From Kiritimatiellia bacterium (GTDB lineage: Bacteria > Verrucomicrobiota > Kiritimatiellia > JAFGHX01), in NCBI GenBank assembly GCA_016929905.1, contig JAFGHX010000015.1, positions 1 to 64,000 of the forward strand: a stretch of DNA of 64,000 bases, in the 5' to 3' direction. The notes below the pieces were generated by a model, which worked only from the letters and a program-made list of their open reading frames with translations, was not told where the DNA came from and did not search any database. Numbering within the stretch: position 1 is the first letter of the stretch; each line of letters starts with the position of its first letter. Positions 42,029-50,048 of the stretch are shown here, one piece after another. A program made the position numbers and the translations under genes.

Positions 42029-43063
42029 TCATTCTTCATTTGCCTGCCGTGCCCGCACGGCAGGCAACGGCCCGTGCTTGCGGATCGCCGGCAGGACGTC
42101 CCGTGTGAAGTACGGCTCACGCGTCAGCCAGAACATGTACCACGGGTTCATGCTCTCGATCGCAAACGCCAGCAACTCCTCCGACGTGACCTGCTCGCCC
42201 GTGCGCGGGTTCTTCCCCGTGTAGTTGCCCCACTGCACGTCCGGGCCCGTCGCCACCACGTCATGAAAACGCGCGTATTGGGCATACGCCTTGCTGATCA
42301 GACTGCCTTCCTGCTTGGGGATCCCCACATCCGGCCCGCCGATCCCGATCCCGTTCTCCGCCAGCCACGCCGAAAACACCGCCAGATCATACGACGCGAA
42401 ATTGATGTGCTGCATCACGATCTTGTCCGGAAACGCCTTCTTGGCCGCCAGCGCATTGAACTTGAAGGCTTCCTCGATCCCCTCGCGCGTCCAGCCGTAT
42501 TCGTCCGCGCGTTTCACCGCCGTCTCGCCCAGGCTGAACCCCTCGAAATACGGCTCCTTGTTGAACCGCTTGCCCAGCGCTTCGCACAGCGCCGCCCAAC
42601 GCGCTTTCACGTGCGGGTTCCAGAAGACGGGGTACCACCCTCGCTCGCCGCGCGGGTAGTTCCCGTACCACTTCGAGTGCCCGCCGTATTTCGGGTCCGT
42701 CCACATGTATTCCGGCGTCTTCGCCTTGCCGTTCTTGCTCCAGGCCGTATGGCCGACCCGTATCCAGAACCGTTTCCCCATCGCCTCCAGATACTTCAGA
42801 TCCCCTTCGATTTCCGAGAAATCGTAACGGCCTTCGGCCGGTTCAAGCGCTCGCCACTCGTACACCTTCTTCGCGCCCACGATCTCCGGGCATTCCTTTA
42901 GAAAGTCGAACTTCTCGCGCTTGTCGTTGCCAACGAATACCCAGTGGCCCGGGTGAAAACTCTCCACCTTCACCTTCGCCGGCAGCCTGCCGTTCCCGCC
43001 CGCATCTGCCAGAATCGGAAGCACACCCACCGCCAGAATCATCCAATTCAACTCGCCTCTCAT
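42029..43063 (-). CDS. secreted PGHY-family barrel protein 1
   Basis: This 344-residue exported protein (hydrophobic N-terminus LNWMILAVGVLPILADA) is a free-standing member of the barrel family that is also fused to sigma factors here. The order of motifs is FHPGHWVFV (about 36-44), YEWRALEPAEGRYDFSEIEG (68-87), EYMWTDPKYGG, RFNKEPYFEG, then GETA with Glu180 and GIGIGGPDVG. Its C-terminus (MNPWYMFWLTREPYF) is closest to fusion 2. A glycosidase-like TIM barrel with Glu180 as a candidate acid/base is inferred, with no assigned family. It follows sigma fusion 1 by 54 bp on the same strand. Confidence 0.7.
   Translation of the reverse strand: MRGELNWMILAVGVLPILADAGGNGRLPAKVKVESFHPGHWVFVGNDKREKFDFLKECPEIVGAKKVYEWRALEPAEGRYDFSEIEGDLKYLEAMGKRFWIRVGHTAWSKNGKAKTPEYMWTDPKYGGHSKWYGNYPRGERGWYPVFWNPHVKARWAALCEALGKRFNKEPYFEGFSLGETAVKRADEYGWTREGIEEAFKFNALAAKKAFPDKIVMQHINFASYDLAVFSAWLAENGIGIGGPDVGIPKQEGSLISKAYAQYARFHDVVATGPDVQWGNYTGKNPRTGEQVTSEELLAFAIESMNPWYMFWLTREPYFTRDVLPAIRKHGPLPAVRARQANEE
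42040..42067. repeat. 28-bp perfect palindrome at the 3' end of the barrel gene
   Basis: A 13-bp perfect stem with a CC/GG centre lies within the last codons of the gene above. It is followed, in the direction of that gene, by repeated AATGAAG/AATGAAA units (42011-42039). The gene is convergent with the Gfo/Idh/MocA gene. It may be a transcription end structure, although no T-run follows on either strand. Confidence 0.55.
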
Positions 43064-43117
43064 CCCACACCTCCCGGAGCCCGGGCCTCCAAACGCCAGA
43101 ATGGCGATCCTCGATCC

Positions 43118-44935
43118 CTATCCGCTATCCTCGCCCCTCGCCCCTCGATCCTCGATCCCTACGCCTCCCTTCCGAATCCGCGCGGGCACCCGCCGTTCCA
43201 GTACGTGCCCGTACTGGCGCAGCGCCGGGCGCAGTTCGCTGTCGAAATCGGTGTGCCGATACTGGATGAACAGGTAATTCAAATGCAGCTCGTTCCTGGC
43301 AAAACAGAGCAACTGCCGCACGGTGACCTTCGAGCCGTCCGGATGCCGAAGCTCGTCGAGCGGGCCCGGCATGCCCATGGCCAACGGCACCTGCCCCGCC
43401 AGCTTCGGGTACAGATGGTACGCCCGGTCCTGAACCCCTTCTTCATACAGACCCATGTTCGGGTCGCCGATCCCAACCCCAAGGCCCGCCGCATAACGGG
43501 CCAGCTCTTCGTACGGGCGCGGATCCTCGCCTCGCAGGTAGTTCAGATGCAGGATGACCACCGTGTGCGGAAAGACGTCGGCCAGCGCCGCGAGCTGTCT
43601 CTTGTACGACCCGATGTAGCCCTGCATGTCGAACCGCTCGATCCCCTCCTGCCCGTCGATCCCGCCCGGCGACGCCAGCAGGCAGGTCTGCGGCACGATC
43701 ACCGCCTCCAGGTGCGGCTCCGCGTCAAACCGCTCGCCGAGCGCGCGGGACAGCATCACGAGCCGCTCGGCCACCGCCGCATTCCAGCGCACCGGATGCA
43801 CCGCACCCCGCGCGTTGCGGTACACCCCGCCCCCGTACGCCGGCCCCTGGATGTAGTCGGGTATGTACCCCTCCCCGCCGCCTTCGCCGAACCACTTGTC
43901 CTGCAACTGGACAACCAAACGCTTGTCCAGCGCCGCGAGGAACCGCAGATCATCCTCGATCGCCGTCAAATCGTAAACGCCCTTCGCCGGCTCCAGCAGG
44001 CGCCACGGATACCGTTTCCTCACCCCCTGCAGCAGCGGTTCGGCTTTCAAGACGCGCAACCAGGTCTTCGTGTCCCTCGCTCGCCCGGAATCCCAGAACG
44101 TGATGTAGTAGCCCGGATGCCATTTCTTCGCCGGCTTCGGTTTCAGCGCAATCGGCGCGGCTACCCCAACCGCTACCGCCGCCGTGACCGCAAGAACCGT
44201 GGCCAGCTTGATCTTCGCCCACAACATCGCCTTCAGGGCCTTCTCGGCTATCAGCGCCCCCGCGCCAGACACCGCCGAGCCCGCCGCCGCCCCCAAGGCA
44301 GCCCCGTGGATCGCTTCCGCCAAACCCACGGGCACCGCCTCCGCCGTCTTCGCCCCCAACAGCGCCAGCAGCAGCCCGCCGGACACCTTCACCCCCATCG
44401 CCGCCAGCCGCTCCCGCAGCTTCTTCACCCCGTAATTGACCCGCATGGCCGCGGTGTTCTCCTTGATCCCCTGCTCAACCGCGATCTGGCCCGACGACTT
44501 GCCCATGAAGAAATGACCGATCAGCGCGTCGCGCGACTTCGCCGACAGCCCCGCCATCGCTGTGTCCAGATGCGGTTCCACAAAAGCCCAGGCCGCCGCC
44601 AGCTCCGAGACCGGCCCCGCGCCGATATCCGTGCTCACCGCCGCTGCTTCACGCCGTTTCCTGCGCGCCTCGTCCCGTTTCATGTTCCTGCACACCAGCG
44701 ATACTGTCCGCCACAGCCAACTCGCCAGTATCGTGTCCTTCCCCAGTTTGCCCGCCTTCCTCGCCAGGATGATGAACGCCGCCTGCGCCGCGTCCTGCGC
44801 ACGATGATAGTCGCCCAGAGACCGGTACGCCGCGCTGTATACCATGCCCGTGTACCGATCCACGATTTCACGGAACGCGTCTTCAGACCCGTCCTTTGCG
44901 AACTGCTGAAGAAGCACCTGATCCCGGATATCCAT
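43118..44935 (-). CDS. ECF sigma factor fused to a PGHY-family barrel (fusion 1)
   Basis: This 605-residue protein has two unrelated parts. Residues 10-85 are sigma70 region 2 (DGSEDAFREIVDRYTGMVYS, AQDAAQAAFIILARKA) and 115-175 are region 4 (LSAKSRDALIGHFFMGKSSG and its helix-turn-helix). A Gly/Ala-rich linker (183-240) leads to one convincing transmembrane helix (KIKLATVLAVTAAVAVGVAA, 241-260). From 271 (KWHPGYYITF) comes the barrel (LLEPAKGVYDL, RFDAEPHLEA). The Glu of the secreted homologues is Gln416 here. I start at MDIRDQ after an AAGAAGG site. If the linker crosses the membrane once, the barrel is periplasmic. A secreted homologue lies 54 bp downstream. Confidence 0.85.
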   Translation of the reverse strand: MDIRDQVLLQQFAKDGSEDAFREIVDRYTGMVYSAAYRSLGDYHRAQDAAQAAFIILARKAGKLGKDTILASWLWRTVSLVCRNMKRDEARRKRREAAAVSTDIGAGPVSELAAAWAFVEPHLDTAMAGLSAKSRDALIGHFFMGKSSGQIAVEQGIKENTAAMRVNYGVKKLRERLAAMGVKVSGGLLLALLGAKTAEAVPVGLAEAIHGAALGAAAGSAVSGAGALIAEKALKAMLWAKIKLATVLAVTAAVAVGVAAPIALKPKPAKKWHPGYYITFWDSGRARDTKTWLRVLKAEPLLQGVRKRYPWRLLEPAKGVYDLTAIEDDLRFLAALDKRLVVQLQDKWFGEGGGEGYIPDYIQGPAYGGGVYRNARGAVHPVRWNAAVAERLVMLSRALGERFDAEPHLEAVIVPQTCLLASPGGIDGQEGIERFDMQGYIGSYKRQLAALADVFPHTVVILHLNYLRGEDPRPYEELARYAAGLGVGIGDPNMGLYEEGVQDRAYHLYPKLAGQVPLAMGMPGPLDELRHPDGSKVTVRQLLCFARNELHLNYLFIQYRHTDFDSELRPALRQYGHVLERRVPARIRKGGVGIEDRGARGEDSG

Positions 44936-45069
44936 CGCCGTGCCTTCTTTTGCCAGTTTCATGTCCGCCCGAGGCCGTTCTTCAGAAAAATCGCAATACG
45001 GCCCGGATATCGCCCAAGCGTAGCGAAATTCAGGCCAAATCCCAAGATTTCGATTCCTGCGCCAACGCC

Positions 45070-45098
45070 TTGACTCCGACCCCGCCCCGCGGCATAGT
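45070..45098 (+). promoter_or_regulatory. promoter for the aminoglycoside-phosphotransferase-like gene
   Basis: TTGACT and CATAGT with a 17-bp spacer lie 33 bp upstream of the GTG start at 45132, in the region shared with divergent sigma fusion 1. No sigma70-like promoter was seen for the fusion gene itself. Confidence 0.45.
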
Positions 45099-45131
45099 CC
45101 CATCAATCGGCCGAATCATCCGCTTGTCGCT

Positions 45132-46115
45132 GTGGCTGCCTCAAAACACAATCAGGACCCGGCAAGTCTGGCCGCCGCACTGCTCGGCCCCGGCCGGTGG
45201 CGCGCGGCCCCGTTCGGTGCCGGCAAGTTCTCGGACGTGTTCGCCGTCGAGGGCGGCGACGCACGCTATGTCCTGCGTGTCGCGCCGCCCGACTCCGTAC
45301 TGCAGACGTTCTACGAGTATCGCATGATGCGGCGTGAACCGACCATTCATGCACGGCTCCTCGCCGAAACCGATGTCCCCGTGCCGCCCATACTCGCGCA
45401 CGACTTCTCGCGCAAGCTCGCGAATCGTGATTTCCTGATCATGCCCCGTCTGCCCGGCCAGCCCTTCAGCCAGGCGGCGCTGCCCCCGTCCGCCCGCCAC
45501 CGCGCCCTGCGCGAGTGGGGCGGCTACGTGCGAAAAGTCCACCGCCTGCTCCAGTCGGACGGCCTCTACGGCTATGTCGGCGGTCACCCCTGCATGCCCC
45601 CCCAAGCCACGTGGCCCGCCGCCTTTGCCCTCATGTATCGCAAGCTCCTGAACGACATCGTCGGCTGCGGCGTCTACGACGCCGGGACTGCGGACACGGC
45701 CGTATCCCTGCTCCAATCGCACATGGACGCCTTCGATCACGACCCGGCCCCGGCCCTCTGCCACGGCGATTTGTGGGTCACAAACCTGCTCGTCGACGAA
45801 GCCGGCGGCGTGACCGGCCTGCTCGATTTCGACCGCGCCTGCTGGGGCGATATCGAGTGGGACCTCGCCATCGCCGAGTACTGCGGGGTCACGTCCGGCC
45901 CCTTCTGGGATGGCTACGGCGAACGCATCGAAACCCAAGCGGGACCGGCCGCGATTCGGCGCCTCTTCTATCTCCTTTACGAACATCAGAAGTATATCGT
46001 CATCTCCATGAGTTCGCGCCGCAACGATCCCGCCCGCGCCCGGCGCTACGCCGCCGACTCCCTGGCTGCCATGGATGCCTTCCGCCGCACGGGCGCACCT
46101 GCCTTTCCGGTGTAG
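45132..46115 (+). CDS. APH-family small-molecule phosphotransferase
   Basis: This 327-residue kinase-fold protein has the APH catalytic loop ALCHGDLWVTNLLVDE (HGD..N) and the metal motif GLLDFDRACWGDIEWDLA. The N-lobe starts with FGAGKFSDVFAVEGG. It may phosphorylate an aminoglycoside-like, choline-like or sugar substrate (fructosamine-kinase-like folds are similar). Resistance is not implied. It starts with GTG. Confidence 0.85.
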   Translation: MAASKHNQDPASLAAALLGPGRWRAAPFGAGKFSDVFAVEGGDARYVLRVAPPDSVLQTFYEYRMMRREPTIHARLLAETDVPVPPILAHDFSRKLANRDFLIMPRLPGQPFSQAALPPSARHRALREWGGYVRKVHRLLQSDGLYGYVGGHPCMPPQATWPAAFALMYRKLLNDIVGCGVYDAGTADTAVSLLQSHMDAFDHDPAPALCHGDLWVTNLLVDEAGGVTGLLDFDRACWGDIEWDLAIAEYCGVTSGPFWDGYGERIETQAGPAAIRRLFYLLYEHQKYIVISMSSRRNDPARARRYAADSLAAMDAFRRTGAPAFPV

Positions 46116-46457
46116 CCCCTTCACCCTCGACGCAACCCCCACTCCCCCAGGTCCTCCCACCCGCTCCAACCCTTCCCCGGCCCAGCCCAGGCCTTCACGG
46201 CGCCGCCCGACCGTTCGCCGCACTCACTCCCGCCACACCGCCCGGCCGCTCGCCGCGCCAAGTCAACCGCTCGCCGCGCCAAGTCAACCGCTCGCCGCGC
46301 CGCCCAGCGGTTCGCCGCCCACCTGAGGCCCAAGCGGCACGCCCCAAATCATCGCCAGCCCGGGGATCCCTGTTCGCCCGGCACTTCCTTGCTACTGTTC
46401 CGCTATCTTGGCGGCCTCATCCAACGCCACTCACTCCCGCCTCCAACGCTCCAAGAC
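46116..46457. other. GC-rich non-coding stretch before the palindrome array
   Basis: These 342 bp contain no believable gene. They hold the 21-bp tandem repeat at 46247-46301 and then lead straight into the palindromic repeat array. Base composition changes abruptly from C-rich to AT-rich near 46460. Confidence 0.5.
46247..46301. repeat. 21-bp tandem repeat (2.6 units)
   Basis: Two complete 21-bp units (each beginning CGCTCGCCGCGCC and ending AAGTCAAC) and a 13-bp partial unit lie head to tail, identical to one another, about 155 bp before the palindrome array. Confidence 0.85.
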
Positions 46458-46739
46458 CTTACAGTTGTATTCGTCGATCGACGTATCTAACTGTAAGGCT
46501 GATGCTCGAAAAATGTTCGAAATTAGCTTATATTCTTGATATTTTCACCTCTCTTGGCTTGGAATCAACTTGTGAGTTCTTACAGTTGCATACGCCGATC
46601 GACGTATGTAACTGTAAGGACTTGCCTCCGCAATTTGAGAGTTATTCCAGATTTTTCTCAATTTTCAGGTTCTATTTGCTTGATATGAGCAGGGGGGATC
46701 TTACAGTTGGATGCTACGATCGACGTATCGGACTGTAAG
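46458..46739. repeat. array of three 40-bp palindromes at exact 121-bp period
   Basis: Repeats occupy 46458-46497, 46579-46618 and 46700-46739, so starts are exactly 121 bp apart and both spacers are 81 bp. Each has the left arm CTTACAGTTG, the common core CGATCGACGTAT and the right arm ACTGTAAG; the second is almost a perfect palindrome. Variable positions are in the left inner arm and next to the right arm. Spacers are AT-rich and not repeats of one another, except for weak likeness in their last 20 bases (both CTTG..AT.A). The third repeat ends 18 bp before the PaaX-like start codon. No Cas1 or other Cas gene is near. Confidence 0.85.
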
Positions 46740-46757
46740 GTTCTGGGGAGGTGTTCT

Positions 46758-47570
46758 ATGGCCTGGTTGTCGTATTTTCACCATCCGGATATCTGTCTGC
46801 CGGTCATCCGGCGGCGGGCGACGGAGGAACTGCTGGATCTGCTGCTCTGTTTCGGCGGGGTGCTGGCGACGCGCGGACGGTCCCTCTCGTGGAAGGAACC
46901 GTTCGCCAGCCCGGCAGCCTACGATACGGCCGTGAGCCGGTTGAAGAAGAAGGGCCTGCTGGCTTACCGCCGCGACGGCGAGGGCAACCCGATCCTGGAC
47001 ATCACCACGGCGGGCGCGGAGCGAGCCGCGCGCGCGCTCAGGCCGCATCGTCAGTGGCGGAAGCGATGGAAAGGCATCTGGTACGTGGTGGTCTACGATG
47101 TTCCGGAAGGCAGGCGCCGATATCGCGACAATCTGCGTCATTTCCTCAAACGCATGCGGATGGGTTGCCTGCAGCGCAGTGTATGGGTGAGCCCTTGGGA
47201 CATCCGCCCGGATTACGACGACTTGACTCACGCCGCCGCGGTGGAGGATATCTCCTTCCTGTTCGAGGCGCGCACCGTGCTGGGCCGCGATCCGATGCAT
47301 GTGGTGCAGTCGGCTTGGGACTGGGACCGTCTGGAGACAATCCACGGCTGGTACGTCCAGGTGATCAGCCGCAACCTCGACCAGATCCTTTCCGGTAAGA
47401 TTGCGGCCGAATCGCTGCCGAACCTGGCGCGCGAGGAACTCTCAGCCTACGTCAGCGCCATGGAGGAGGATCCGTTGCTGCCACAGGAACTGCATCCGGC
47501 CAATTATCGCGGTCGCGAGGTGCTCGCGCTGCACAGGAATTTCGTCAAATCGGTCGGCCGCCGGCTATGA
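46758..47570 (+). CDS. PaaX-like regulator with Cas2-like domain
   Basis: This 270-residue protein has the PaaX layout. An N-terminal winged helix (about 17-80) has SPAAYDTAVSRLKKKGLL. The central Cas2-like ferredoxin fold (about 104-185) has KGIWYVVVYDVPEGRRRYRD, where Asp114 sits where Cas2 carries its metal Asp, and LKRMRMGCLQRSVWVSP. A C-terminal PaaX-type helical domain ends LHRNFVKSVGRRL. PaaX itself represses phenylacetate breakdown by binding palindromes. No catabolic genes are here. A GGGGAGG site lies 6 bp before the ATG, and the third array repeat lies in its leader, suggesting self-control. Confidence 0.8.
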   Translation: MAWLSYFHHPDICLPVIRRRATEELLDLLLCFGGVLATRGRSLSWKEPFASPAAYDTAVSRLKKKGLLAYRRDGEGNPILDITTAGAERAARALRPHRQWRKRWKGIWYVVVYDVPEGRRRYRDNLRHFLKRMRMGCLQRSVWVSPWDIRPDYDDLTHAAAVEDISFLFEARTVLGRDPMHVVQSAWDWDRLETIHGWYVQVISRNLDQILSGKIAAESLPNLAREELSAYVSAMEEDPLLPQELHPANYRGREVLALHRNFVKSVGRRL

Positions 47571-47686
47571 GCGAGCGGCAGGCTGGCGAGCGGACAATCC
47601 GACGTTCTTGCCTGGGGCCGGCATGCCGGCTGGCGCCACTTTTCACTTCTGAACCGCTGCAGGGTGTGATATGACGCCCGCGTAAC

Positions 47687-48442
47687 ATGAACCGCATGCT
47701 GATCGAGCGCCACGAGGTGAGCCCGGACGGAACGGCCCGGATCGACGGGCCGCGTGCCCGGCACATCCGGGAGATCCTGAGGGCGGGCCCCGGCTGTGAG
47801 ATCCGCGTGGGCCTCGTTGACGGGCCCAAGGGCCGCGCGACCCTTCTGCGCGCGGACGACGAGCGGGTGGAGTTGGCCTGCCGATTCGAAGACGCTGTCC
47901 CGACCGCCGTGCCCGTGGACGTGATTCTGGCGCTACCGCGTCCGAAGGTGATGCGCCGGCTGTGGGCGCCGCTGGCCGCTATCGGTGTCGGCCGGATATT
48001 CCTGACGAATGCGGAGAAGGTGGAACGCCAGTATTTCGATACGCACTGGCTCACGGAAAGCGTTTACAGGCGGGAACTGATCCTCGGGCTGGAACAGGCG
48101 GGCGACACGCGGTTGCCCGCCGTCCGGATCTGCAGACGGCTGAAGCCTTTCGTTGAGGACGAACTGGACGCCTTGTTCCCGTCGCACCTGCGCCTGCTGG
48201 CCCATCCCGGCCCGGCGCCGACGGATTTCAGCGCACTGAGCCGGCCGGGTCCCGTGGCGCTGGCCGTGGGGCCGGAAGGCGGCTGGACGGCCTACGAACA
48301 GGATCTGTTCCTGGCCCACGGTTTCCATCCGGTCAGCCTGGGCCCGCGCACGCTGCGAGTGGACAGCGCCTGTATCGCGTTGTTGGGCCTGATCCATCAA
48401 ACCGGTGCGTTCTGCACGCCCGTTCAGGGCGATAAAGCTTGA
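47687..48442 (+). CDS. rsmE: 16S rRNA (uracil1498-N3)-methyltransferase
   Basis: This 251-residue SPOUT methyltransferase modifies U1498 of 16S rRNA. The N-terminal PUA-like domain (RARHIREILRAGPGCEIRVG) precedes the knotted domain with LALPRPKVMRRLWAPLAAIG, VALAVGPEGGWTAYEQDLF and LGPRTLRVDSACIALLGLI, the SAM-binding motifs. Normal RsmE pieces are all present. It follows the PaaX-like gene by 116 bp. Confidence 0.92.
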   Translation: MNRMLIERHEVSPDGTARIDGPRARHIREILRAGPGCEIRVGLVDGPKGRATLLRADDERVELACRFEDAVPTAVPVDVILALPRPKVMRRLWAPLAAIGVGRIFLTNAEKVERQYFDTHWLTESVYRRELILGLEQAGDTRLPAVRICRRLKPFVEDELDALFPSHLRLLAHPGPAPTDFSALSRPGPVALAVGPEGGWTAYEQDLFLAHGFHPVSLGPRTLRVDSACIALLGLIHQTGAFCTPVQGDKA

Positions 48443-48467
48443 GTCGGACCCGGCATGCGCATAGACT
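48439..48467 (+). promoter_or_regulatory. promoter for tRNA-Pro
   Basis: TTGAGT and TAGACT with a 17-bp spacer lie 19 bp upstream of tRNA-Pro, overlapping the rsmE stop. Confidence 0.6.
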
Positions 48468-48486
48468 GACAGTATCGACCTTGGAC

Positions 48487-48560
48487 CGGGGCGTAGCGCA
48501 GCCTGGTAGCGCGGTAGCTTTGGGAGCTACAAGTCGTGGGTTCAAATCCCACCGCCCCGA
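48487..48560 (+). tRNA. tRNA-Pro (TGG)
   Basis: The acceptor CGGGGCG pairs with CGCCCCG, and the D-arm is GCGCAGCCTGGTAGCGC. The anticodon stem GTAGC/GCTAC with loop TTTGGGA gives anticodon TGG (CCA codons), and the T-arm is GTGGG/CCCAC with TTCAAAT. CCA is not encoded. Initial C and the loop TTTGGGA are typical of proline tRNAs. Confidence 0.95.
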
Positions 48561-48697
48561 CTTCTCTTGCAGATAGCGGGCACATCGTCAACCGTTCATT
48601 CCGGGCACAGGGTTTACACACTGGCATAACGGTCTCTCCAGGAGGTGGACCCCGCCGCCCGCCGCCTATTTTCGGATCAGGGGCCTGGCGCCCACTG

Positions 48698-48726
48698 TTG
48701 ACGCTCCTGCGGCCACGCGCTATCAT
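48698..48726 (+). promoter_or_regulatory. promoter for the sugar kinase gene at 48775
   Basis: TTGACG and TATCAT with a 17-bp spacer are followed by a GGAGG ribosome site just before the ATG at 48775. Confidence 0.65.
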
Positions 48727-48774
48727 GCCGGTCGCTCGCGAACTGGAACCTGACCCGACCGAAGGAGGCAACCG

Positions 48775-49875
48775 ATGGCGGTGTTGAACGTCAGACCGGA
48801 ATCCGAATGCAAGTACGACATCCTCTCGCTGGGCGAGATCATGATCCGGCTGGACCCGGGCGACGACCGGATTCATACGACGCGCAGTTTCCGGGTCTGG
48901 GAAGGCGGCGGCGAGTACAACGTGGCGCGCGCGCTGCGGCGCTGTTTCGGGAAGCGGGCGGCCGTTGTGACGGCGATTGCCGACAACCCGATCGGCCATC
49001 TGCTGGAGGATCTCATGCTGCAGGGCGGGGTGAACCTGGAGTACGTGAAGTGGGTTCCGTACGACGGGATCGGGCGCACGGTGCGGGTCGGCTTGAACTT
49101 CACGGAGCGCGGGTTCGGCGTGCGCGCCGCGTTGGGTTGCTCCGACCGCGGCAACTCGGCCGCCTCGCAGCTCAAGAAAGGCGACATCGACTGGGAGCGG
49201 ATCTTCGGACGAGACGGGGTGCGCTGGCTGCACACGGGCGGAATATTCGCGGCGCTCTCCCCAACCACGCCGGACGCCGTGATCGAGGCTGTGAGCGTGG
49301 CCAAGAAGCACGGTACGATCGTCTCCTACGACCTGAACTACCGCGCCTCACTGTGGCAGTCGAACGGCGGGCCGGAACGTGCGAAGGACGTGAACCGCGA
49401 GATCGCCAGGCACGTGGACGTGATGATCGGCAACGAAGAGGATTTCACCATGGCGCTGGGATTCGAGGTCGAGGGGCTGGATGAGAGCCGCTCGAAGCTG
49501 GACCCGGCCAACTTCAAGAAGATGATCGGCGAAGCCGTGAAGAAGTTCCCGAACTTCAAGGTCGTGGCGACGACCCTGCGCAACGCGAAGACCGCCGGCG
49601 TGAACGACTGGGGCGCTGTCATTTATGCCGACGGTACGTTCCACGACGCGCTGCTGCGCGAGGACCTCGAGATCTACGACCGCGTCGGGGGCGGCGACAG
49701 CTTCGCCTCCGGCATCATCTATGCGCTGATGGAAGGCAAGTCGGCGCAGGAGGCCGTCAACTACGGCGCCGCGCACGGCGCGCTTGCCATGACCACGCCG
49801 GGCGACACGACCACCGCGACCCTTGCGGAGGTGCAGAAGGTGATGAAGGGCGGGACGGCCAGGGTTGTGCGGTGA
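48775..49875 (+). CDS. PfkB-family sugar kinase (KDG-kinase-like)
   Basis: This 366-residue kinase has ILSLGEIMIRLDPGDDRI, WEGGGEYNVARALRRCFG (substrate-site Gly motif), VSYDLNYRASLWQS and DRVGGGDSFASGIIYALMEG with the catalytic Asp. It is longer than the paralogue at 32857 and shares little beyond family motifs. The SYDLNYR...W stretch is typical of 2-keto-3-deoxygluconate kinases. Specificity is not proven. Confidence 0.87.
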   Translation: MAVLNVRPESECKYDILSLGEIMIRLDPGDDRIHTTRSFRVWEGGGEYNVARALRRCFGKRAAVVTAIADNPIGHLLEDLMLQGGVNLEYVKWVPYDGIGRTVRVGLNFTERGFGVRAALGCSDRGNSAASQLKKGDIDWERIFGRDGVRWLHTGGIFAALSPTTPDAVIEAVSVAKKHGTIVSYDLNYRASLWQSNGGPERAKDVNREIARHVDVMIGNEEDFTMALGFEVEGLDESRSKLDPANFKKMIGEAVKKFPNFKVVATTLRNAKTAGVNDWGAVIYADGTFHDALLREDLEIYDRVGGGDSFASGIIYALMEGKSAQEAVNYGAAHGALAMTTPGDTTTATLAEVQKVMKGGTARVVR

Positions 49876-49881
49876 CGCGTC

Positions 49882-49994
49882 AGAGTTCCGCCTTTGGGCA
49901 GAAGCCTTCGCACCGCTTTAGCGGCGCGGTCGACATTGGCCGACGCGCCTCGGGCTGAAGCCCGGGCAAGACTTCCGCGTAAACGCGGAACTCT
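49882..49994. other. long inverted-repeat structure after the sugar kinase gene
   Basis: AGAGTTCCGC (49882-49891) pairs with GCGGAACTCT (49985-49994) around about 93 bp that contain a shorter CGGGCTGAAGCCCG hairpin. It lies between convergent genes and may end transcription from both sides or be a structured RNA. Confidence 0.45.
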
Positions 49995-50048
49995 CACTGC
50001 GGCATGCAGCGACCAACGGCTGAACGGGTGGCGGAAACGAGCTGACGG

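Noticed and set aside
45132..46115. Antibiotic resistance gene
   Set aside because: The APH fold is shared by many metabolic kinases, and nothing around it indicates a resistance element.
46458..46739. Classical CRISPR array
   Set aside because: Only three long palindromic repeats, spacers of 81 bp, and no Cas1, effector or other Cas gene; kept as an unexplained array instead.
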